A stretch of 64,000 nt of DNA, taken from NCBI RefSeq assembly GCF_000204645.1, contig NC_015422.1:2559001-2623000 (forward strand), written 5' to 3'. The notes under the pieces were generated by a model. It saw only the letters and a list, made by a program, of their open reading frames with translations. It did no database searches and was not told where the DNA came from. The DNA comes from Alicycliphilus denitrificans K601 (GTDB lineage Bacteria; Pseudomonadota; Gammaproteobacteria; Burkholderiales; Burkholderiaceae_C). The translations under genes were made by a program, and so were the position numbers. Each line of letters begins with the position of its first letter. The first letter of the stretch is position 1. Shown piece after piece: positions 59,855-64,000 of the stretch.

Positions 59855-61174
59855 TCAGGCCTCGGCCGGCACGGGCCGGTACCAGGGCACGTCGGCCCGT
59901 GTGCCATAGCGGCGCACGCGCAGGTTGGCCTGCTCGCCATGCCCCACGAAGTTCTCCATGTGGCACAGGCGCGAGCAGTATTCGCCCATCAGCGCGCTGG
60001 CCTCGTCCGTCAGCACTTTCTGGTATGTGCAGGTCTTGAGGAACTTGCCCACCCACAGGCCGCCCGTATAGCGGGCCGCCTTGTTCGTGGGAAGGGTGTG
60101 GTTGGTGCCGATGACCTTGTCCCCGAAGCTGACGTTCGTGCGCGGCCCGAGGAACAGCGCCCCGTAGTTGCTCAGGCGGTTGAGGAAATAGTCCGGATCG
60201 CGCGTCATCACCTGGACGTGCTCGGACGCCAACGCGTCGGCCTTTTCGAGCATTTCCGCGTCGCTGTCGCAGACGATCACCTCGCCATATTCCGCCCAGC
60301 TCTGCGCCGCGATCGCGGCCGTCGGCAAGATCCTGAGCTGGCGCTCCACCTCGGCCATGGTCTCCTTGGCGAGTTTCTCACTGGTCGTCAGCAGCACGGC
60401 GGGCGAGGTCGGCCCATGCTCCGCCTGGCCCAGCAGGTCCACGGCGCACATCTCGGCATCCACCGATTCGTCCGCGATCACCAGCGTCTCCGTAGGCCCC
60501 GCGAACAGGTCGATGCCGACGCGGCCGAACAACTGCCGCTTGGCTTCGGCGACGAACATGTTGCCCGGTCCGACCAGCATGTCCACCGGCGCAATGCTCT
60601 GCGTTCCCACCGCCATCGCCACGACCGCCTGCACGCCGCCGAGCACGAGGATCTCGTCCGCCCCCGCCATGTGCATGGCCGTGACGATGGCCGGATGAGG
60701 CTTGCCCTGGAACGGCGGAGCGGTGGATACCACGCGCCTGACACCCGCCACCTTGGCCGTCAGCACGCTCATGTGCGCCGACGCGAGCAAGGGATACTTG
60801 CCGCCGGGGATGTAGCACCCGACGGCATTCACCGGAAGGTGCTTGTGGCCGAGGATGACGCCCGGGTGCGTCTGCACCTCCACGTCCTTCATCGAGTCGC
60901 GCTGGATCTGCGCGAAGTTGCGCACCTGCTTCTGGGCGAATGCGATGTCCTCGATCTCCCGCGCGGACAGGCTCTTGCGCGCCGCGTCGATTTCAGCCTG
61001 GGACAAACGAAAGTCCGCAGGATCCCATTGATCGAACTTGCGGCTGTATTCCCGCACGGCCTCGTCGCCGCGGAGCTCGATGTCCTTGATGATGCATTCC
61101 ACCGTTGCGCGCACCTTGGCATCTTCTTCTGCACGGACTTGCATGGCCTTGCCACGCTTGAGATATCTGATCAT
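59855..61174 (-). CDS. HisD-like (HpsN-type) NAD-dependent alcohol-to-acid dehydrogenase
   Basis: 439 aa, histidinol-dehydrogenase superfamily: [22 protein letters not shown] (zinc Gln/His) and N-H-T-L-P-T (His). The opening M-I-R-Y-L-K-R-G and overall wording resemble HpsN, which oxidises 2,3-dihydroxypropane-1-sulfonate in two steps to sulfolactate. No other his genes are here, so histidine synthesis is unlikely. GGAAGAG precedes the ATG at 61174. First gene of the operon behind two LacI operators. Confidence 0.85.
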   Translation of the reverse strand: MIRYLKRGKAMQVRAEEDAKVRATVECIIKDIELRGDEAVREYSRKFDQWDPADFRLSQAEIDAARKSLSAREIEDIAFAQKQVRNFAQIQRDSMKDVEVQTHPGVILGHKHLPVNAVGCYIPGGKYPLLASAHMSVLTAKVAGVRRVVSTAPPFQGKPHPAIVTAMHMAGADEILVLGGVQAVVAMAVGTQSIAPVDMLVGPGNMFVAEAKRQLFGRVGIDLFAGPTETLVIADESVDAEMCAVDLLGQAEHGPTSPAVLLTTSEKLAKETMAEVERQLRILPTAAIAAQSWAEYGEVIVCDSDAEMLEKADALASEHVQVMTRDPDYFLNRLSNYGALFLGPRTNVSFGDKVIGTNHTLPTNKAARYTGGLWVGKFLKTCTYQKVLTDEASALMGEYCSRLCHMENFVGHGEQANLRVRRYGTRADVPWYRPVPAEA

Positions 61175-61197
61175 GTGGATCTCTTCCAGGGGTTGAG

Positions 61198-61244
61198 TTG
61201 CATACGAATGCAACGTACTTTTGAGGTGTTGCAATCGTATGCAA
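61198..61244. promoter_or_regulatory. Two LacI-type operators upstream of the HisD-like gene
   Basis: TTGCATACGAATGCAA (61198-61213) and TTGCAATCGTATGCAA (61229-61244): both have outer TTGCA/TGCAA arms and a central CG, the usual LacI-family layout. Centres are 31 bp apart, about three helical turns, which would place two dimers on one DNA face. The LacI gene is inside the operon. Confidence 0.75.
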
Positions 61245-61400
61245 ATAGGGGTTTTCCCCAGGAGTGCGACCAGCGCACCGGGCGAGTCCGGCAATCCACT
61301 CGACGGGGAAGCCTGCGATCGCCGCCCGCCGCCGCAAACCCGCGTGCGCCATACTCCCCGCTCGCGGCGCCATCCCGGCGCCTGTTTCCCAGGAGCATGC

Positions 61401-62006
61401 GTGCAATCGGCGAGCGAGCTGTGGTTTGACGAGGCGTATTACCAGCGCTACTACTTCGACAAGAAAACCAGCGTGGTGGACCCGGCCCATGCCGAGCGGC
61501 TGGGGGCCTTCGTCTGCAGCTACCTGCACTACCTGCGGGTGCCCGTGACGCGGGTACTGGACATGGGCTGCGGCATCGGCCTGTGGCGGGACATGGTGGC
61601 GCGGCATCTGCCAGGTGCCCGCTATCACGGCGTGGAGTACAGCGCCTATCTGTGCGAGCGCTTCGGCTGGGAGCGCGGCTCGGTGGTGGACTACCAGGCC
61701 GGCGAGCCCTTCGACTTCGTGATCTGCCAGGGCGTGCTGCCCTACCTGGGCACGCAGGACCTGCGGCGTGCGCTCGACAACCTGGGCCGGCTGTGCCGCG
61801 GCGCGCTGTACCTAGAGGCCGTGGCGCGCGAGGACTACGAGCGCGACATCATCGACGAGGACCTGACCGACCCGCGCCTGTACCGCCACCGCGCGACGCT
61901 GTACCGCCGGGGCCTGGAGCCGCATTTCATCGACATGGGCGGCGGCCTGTGGCTGAGCCGGCAGGCGCAGGTGCCGCTGTTCGCGCTGGAGTCTCCGGGC
62001 CAGTAG
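61401..62006 (+). CDS. Class I SAM-dependent methyltransferase
   Basis: 201 aa with glycine-rich SAM motif V-L-D-M-G-C-G-I-G near residue 55 and the following acidic V-E-Y-S-A-Y strand. Start is GTG at 61401 with AGGAG 5 nt upstream; the ATG just before is out of frame. Acceptor unknown. Followed at 10 nt by the DTW gene. Upstream 61245-61400 shows no other gene. Confidence 0.82.
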   Translation: MQSASELWFDEAYYQRYYFDKKTSVVDPAHAERLGAFVCSYLHYLRVPVTRVLDMGCGIGLWRDMVARHLPGARYHGVEYSAYLCERFGWERGSVVDYQAGEPFDFVICQGVLPYLGTQDLRRALDNLGRLCRGALYLEAVAREDYERDIIDEDLTDPRLYRHRATLYRRGLEPHFIDMGGGLWLSRQAQVPLFALESPGQ

Positions 62007-62016
62007 CGCCAAGCCC

Positions 62017-62685
62017 ATGGCCGCGCCCCCTTTCCGCCGCAGCACCTGCGCGCGCTGCATGCGCCCCGGCGCGGCCTGCCTGTGCGCCGCCGTGCGGCCC
62101 GTGTCGCACCGGGTGCAGGTGCTGATCCTCATGCACCCGCTGGAGCTGCACCAGGCCAAGGGCACGGCACGGCTGCTGCACCTGTGCCTGCAGCACAGCC
62201 GCGTGGTCGTGGGGGAGACGTTCGACCCCGATGCGCTGGCTCAGGCGCTGGCGGCGCCGTGGAGCGATGCGGACCGCCTGGCGCCCCGCCGGGCCGTGCT
62301 GCTGTACCCGCCCTCGCCTCCCGACCCGCAGCACCCCATGCAGGCGCCGCCGCCGCATTGGCTGGACGCGCCCGATCTGCTGCGGCTGGTGCTGCTGGAC
62401 GGCACCTGGCGCAAAAGCCGCAGGATGCTGTGGGGCAATCCCCTGCTGCAGGCCCTGCCACGACTGGCGCTGCACGCGCCGCCTGCCTCGCGCTACGCCA
62501 TCCGCAAGGCGCATGCGCCGCACCAGCGGTCCACGCTGGAGGCCGCGCAGCAGGCGCTGCTGCAGCTGGAGCCCTCCAACCCGGACATCGCCGCGTTGGG
62601 CGCCGCCATGGAGGCCTTCATCGCCCAACAGCGGGTGCACTGGCCCGCCGCGCGCTCGGCTATGCTCGACCCGCCCGATCCATGA
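62017..62685 (+). CDS. DTW-domain tRNA aminocarboxypropyltransferase (TapT-like)
   Basis: 222 aa: Cys-rich N-terminus (C-A-R-C-M-R-P-G-A-A-C-L-C), then L-D-G-T-W-R-K-S-R-R-M (the D-x-T-W motif) and S-T-L-E-A. Family members transfer an aminocarboxypropyl group from SAM to tRNA uridine (acp3U). A length of about 220 fits YfiP/TapT. Same strand as its neighbours, short gaps. Confidence 0.87.
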   Translation: MAAPPFRRSTCARCMRPGAACLCAAVRPVSHRVQVLILMHPLELHQAKGTARLLHLCLQHSRVVVGETFDPDALAQALAAPWSDADRLAPRRAVLLYPPSPPDPQHPMQAPPPHWLDAPDLLRLVLLDGTWRKSRRMLWGNPLLQALPRLALHAPPASRYAIRKAHAPHQRSTLEAAQQALLQLEPSNPDIAALGAAMEAFIAQQRVHWPAARSAMLDPPDP

Positions 62686-62701
62686 ATCCGAGGAGACCCC
62701 T

Positions 62702-63283
62702 GTGGCCCAGCGCTATCCCTTCCCCGACCTGAACGCCCTGCCCGAGGACATCCGCGCGCGCATCCTGGAGGTGCAGGACAAGGCGGGCTTCATCCCCAAC
62801 GTGTTCCTGGCCTTCGCGCGCCGGCCGGCCGAGTGGCGCGCCTTCTTCGCCTACCACGACGCGCTCATGCTCAAGGAGGACGGCAGCCTGACCAAGGGCG
62901 AGCGCGAAATGATCGTCACTGCCACGAGCGCCGCCAACCAGTGCCTGTACTGCGTGGTGGCCCATGGCGCCATCCTGCGCATCTACGAAAAGAACCCCCT
63001 GATGGCCGACCAGGTGGCCGTGAACCACCGCAAGGCCGCCATCAGCCCGCGCCAGCGCGCCATGCTGGACTTCGCCATGAAGGTCAGCCAGCGCGCGCAC
63101 GAGATCGAGGAGGCCGACTTCGAGGCGCTCTACCCCCATGGCTTCGACGACGAGGACATCTGGGACATCGCCGCCATCACGGCCTTCTTCGGCCTGTCCA
63201 ACCGCATGGCCAATTTCGCCGGCATGCAGCCCAATCCTGAGTTCTACCTGATGGGCCGGATGCCGCGCGAGAAGAAGGCCTGA
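62702..63283 (+). CDS. AhpD-like peroxidase-related protein
   Basis: 193 aa starting at GTG 62702 (GAGGAGACCCCT upstream). AhpD/CMD fold with redox motif C-L-Y-C-V-V-A-H-G (C-x2-C-x3-H). Similar to 'uncharacterised peroxidase-related enzyme' families. Tail F-S-N-R-M-A-N-like F-G-L-S-N-R. Final gene of the plus-strand trio. Confidence 0.87.
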   Translation: MAQRYPFPDLNALPEDIRARILEVQDKAGFIPNVFLAFARRPAEWRAFFAYHDALMLKEDGSLTKGEREMIVTATSAANQCLYCVVAHGAILRIYEKNPLMADQVAVNHRKAAISPRQRAMLDFAMKVSQRAHEIEEADFEALYPHGFDDEDIWDIAAITAFFGLSNRMANFAGMQPNPEFYLMGRMPREKKA

Positions 63284-63296
63284 GCCGATCAAGCGC

Positions 63297-63355
63297 TATT
63301 GAATAAATAGCTGATTGCGCTTGCCAATCAAGCCTTTCAGGCACCTTTCATTTGA
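63297..63355 (+). repeat. Dispersed repeat, copy R13
   Basis: GCTATTGAATAAATAGC palindrome (63296-63312) leads into CTGATTGCGCTTGCCAATCAAGCCTTTCAGGC and TTTCATTTGAAAG. Full copy in the convergent gap between the AhpD-like gene and the sulfatase; it overlaps the last sulfatase codons (F-K-stop). It may serve as a two-way 3'-end structure. Confidence 0.75.
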
Positions 63356-64000
63356 AAGCCAGCGCCGTGTCGCGGCAACCGTCGAAGGCGTCTAGCGGGT
63401 GCCGGTACGAGGGCGAGCGCACGTCCAGCAGGCCCAGCATGGTGTGGTACAGGTTGTCGTGCGTGAGCCGGGCGTCTGCGCCGGCGCGCAGGCAGGCGGC
63501 TGACAGGCGCTCGCGGCGCAGCAGGGCGTCGTCCAGCCACGCCACCATGGGCACGTGCTTCTGCACGTCGGGCGCCATGCCGTAGGGCATGCCGTGCAGG
63601 AACAGGCCGTACTCGCCCAGCGACTCGCCATGGTCGCTCAGGTACAGCATGCCCGTGTCGTACCTGGCGCCCTTCTCGCGCAGCCAGTCGATGGTTTTTC
63701 CCAGGAAGATGTCCGTCGCGACGATGGAGTTGTCGTATGCGTTCACCAGCTCGCCGTGGGCGCAGTCGGCCAGCACCTCGGTGCGGCATTCGGGCATGAA
63801 GCGCTTGGCCGCGCCGGCCGAGCGCTTGTAGTACGCCGGTCCATGGCTGCCCATCTGGTGCAGCACCAGCAGCACGCCGCGCTCGCGCTGCGCCGCGGGC
63901 ATGGCGGCCAGCCGCGCATCCAGGCCATGCAGCATGGCCTCGTCACGGCATTCGCCACCGTCGCACAGGCCCGCGCGCGCCCGTTCGTCCAGCCCCTCGG
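63348..64000 (-). CDS. Phosphoethanolamine transferase-like sulfatase (partial)
   Basis: C-terminal ~217 residues of an EptA-type lipid A phosphoethanolamine transferase; the 5' part lies outside the window. Visible: C-D-G-G-E-C-R-D-E, L-H-Q-M-G-S-H-G-P-A-Y-Y-K-R (metal His region) and Y-L-S-D-H-G-E-S-L-G-E-Y-G-L-F-L-H-G (Asp/His metal site). A D-N-S-I-V-A-T-D segment is typical. Periplasmic catalytic domain; the N-terminal membrane part is not seen. Frame is open to the window edge. Confidence 0.88.
   Translation of the reverse strand, partial: EGLDERARAGLCDGGECRDEAMLHGLDARLAAMPAAQRERGVLLVLHQMGSHGPAYYKRSAGAAKRFMPECRTEVLADCAHGELVNAYDNSIVATDIFLGKTIDWLREKGARYDTGMLYLSDHGESLGEYGLFLHGMPYGMAPDVQKHVPMVAWLDDALLRRERLSAACLRAGADARLTHDNLYHTMLGLLDVRSPSYRHPLDAFDGCRDTALAFK

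Noticed and set aside
59855..61174. Histidine biosynthesis hisD
   Set aside because: No his operon; neighbours are LacI, SDR, Bug and aldolase genes, and the opening sequence resembles HpsN-type enzymes.

Overview
The window looks like a chromosomal segment of a high-GC betaproteobacterium of order Burkholderiales, most likely family Comamonadaceae (Acidovorax, Alicycliphilus or a relative). Four things point there: a class I polyhydroxybutyrate (PHB) locus phaC-phaA-phaB, abundant Bug-type (TctC family) solute receptors, a complete propionyl-CoA/methylmalonyl-CoA locus, and a dispersed ~50 bp repeat with core ATAGCTGC-N-AGCGCTTG that I recall from that family (memory, not a search). About 55 protein-coding genes are supported, coding density is high, and no rRNA, tRNA or CRISPR array was seen.

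Layout. 0.1-4.1 kb: PHB synthesis (phaC, phaA, phaB) closed by a strong terminator. 4.2-6.4 kb: a possible 24-aa small ORF and a YheS-type ABC-F protein. 6.4-11.4 kb (minus): Bug receptor, acyl-CoA dehydrogenase, acyl-CoA ligase and LysR regulator. 11.4-18.9 kb (minus): prmB, dapE, pilU, dapD, dapC, an RnfB-like ferredoxin and PHB depolymerase phaZ. 19-21.2 kb: a stand-alone (p)ppGpp synthetase and dusA. 21.4-25.7 kb: MaoC-TetR pair, saccharopine-dehydrogenase-like protein, long-chain acyl-CoA synthetase. 25.8-29.6 kb (minus): CoA-transferase, Bug, HMG-CoA-lyase-like enzyme, FCD-type GntR regulator.

29.7-38.8 kb: propionate locus, with an XRE/ScfR-type regulator divergent from methylmalonyl-CoA mutase, MeaB, pccB, pccA and a VOC epimerase-like gene, ended by a terminator. 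A short silent-diverged duplicate of the pccA start precedes pccA. 39.1-44.4 kb: bioB, a Bug gene divergent from a TctD/TctE-like two-component system, and a second Bug gene overlapping the kinase. 44.4-54.1 kb (minus, with a divergent ArsR): membrane fusion protein, RND pump, TolC, type I sulfide:quinone oxidoreductase, a second flavoprotein, DUF2892, rhodanese and OsmC. This couples an efflux pump to sulfide detoxification. 54.1-54.4 kb: IS3-family remnant. 54.5-61.2 kb (minus): a tightly overlapped catabolic operon (HisD-like dehydrogenase, SDR, LacI, two Bug receptors, RraA-like and HpcH-like aldolases) behind two LacI-type palindromes. 61.4-64 kb: methyltransferase, DTW protein, AhpD-like protein and the C-terminal part of a phosphoethanolamine-transferase-like sulfatase cut by the window end.

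The genes favour acyl-CoA and organic-acid metabolism: PHB made and degraded, propionyl-CoA taken to succinyl-CoA, and several CoA-ester catabolic islands each with its own regulator and orphan Bug receptor. The most unusual signals are the repeat family, which enters coding sequence in dapE, prmB and the tolC signal peptide; the pump-plus-SQR operon; and the uncharacterised HisD/SDR/RraA/HpcH operon.
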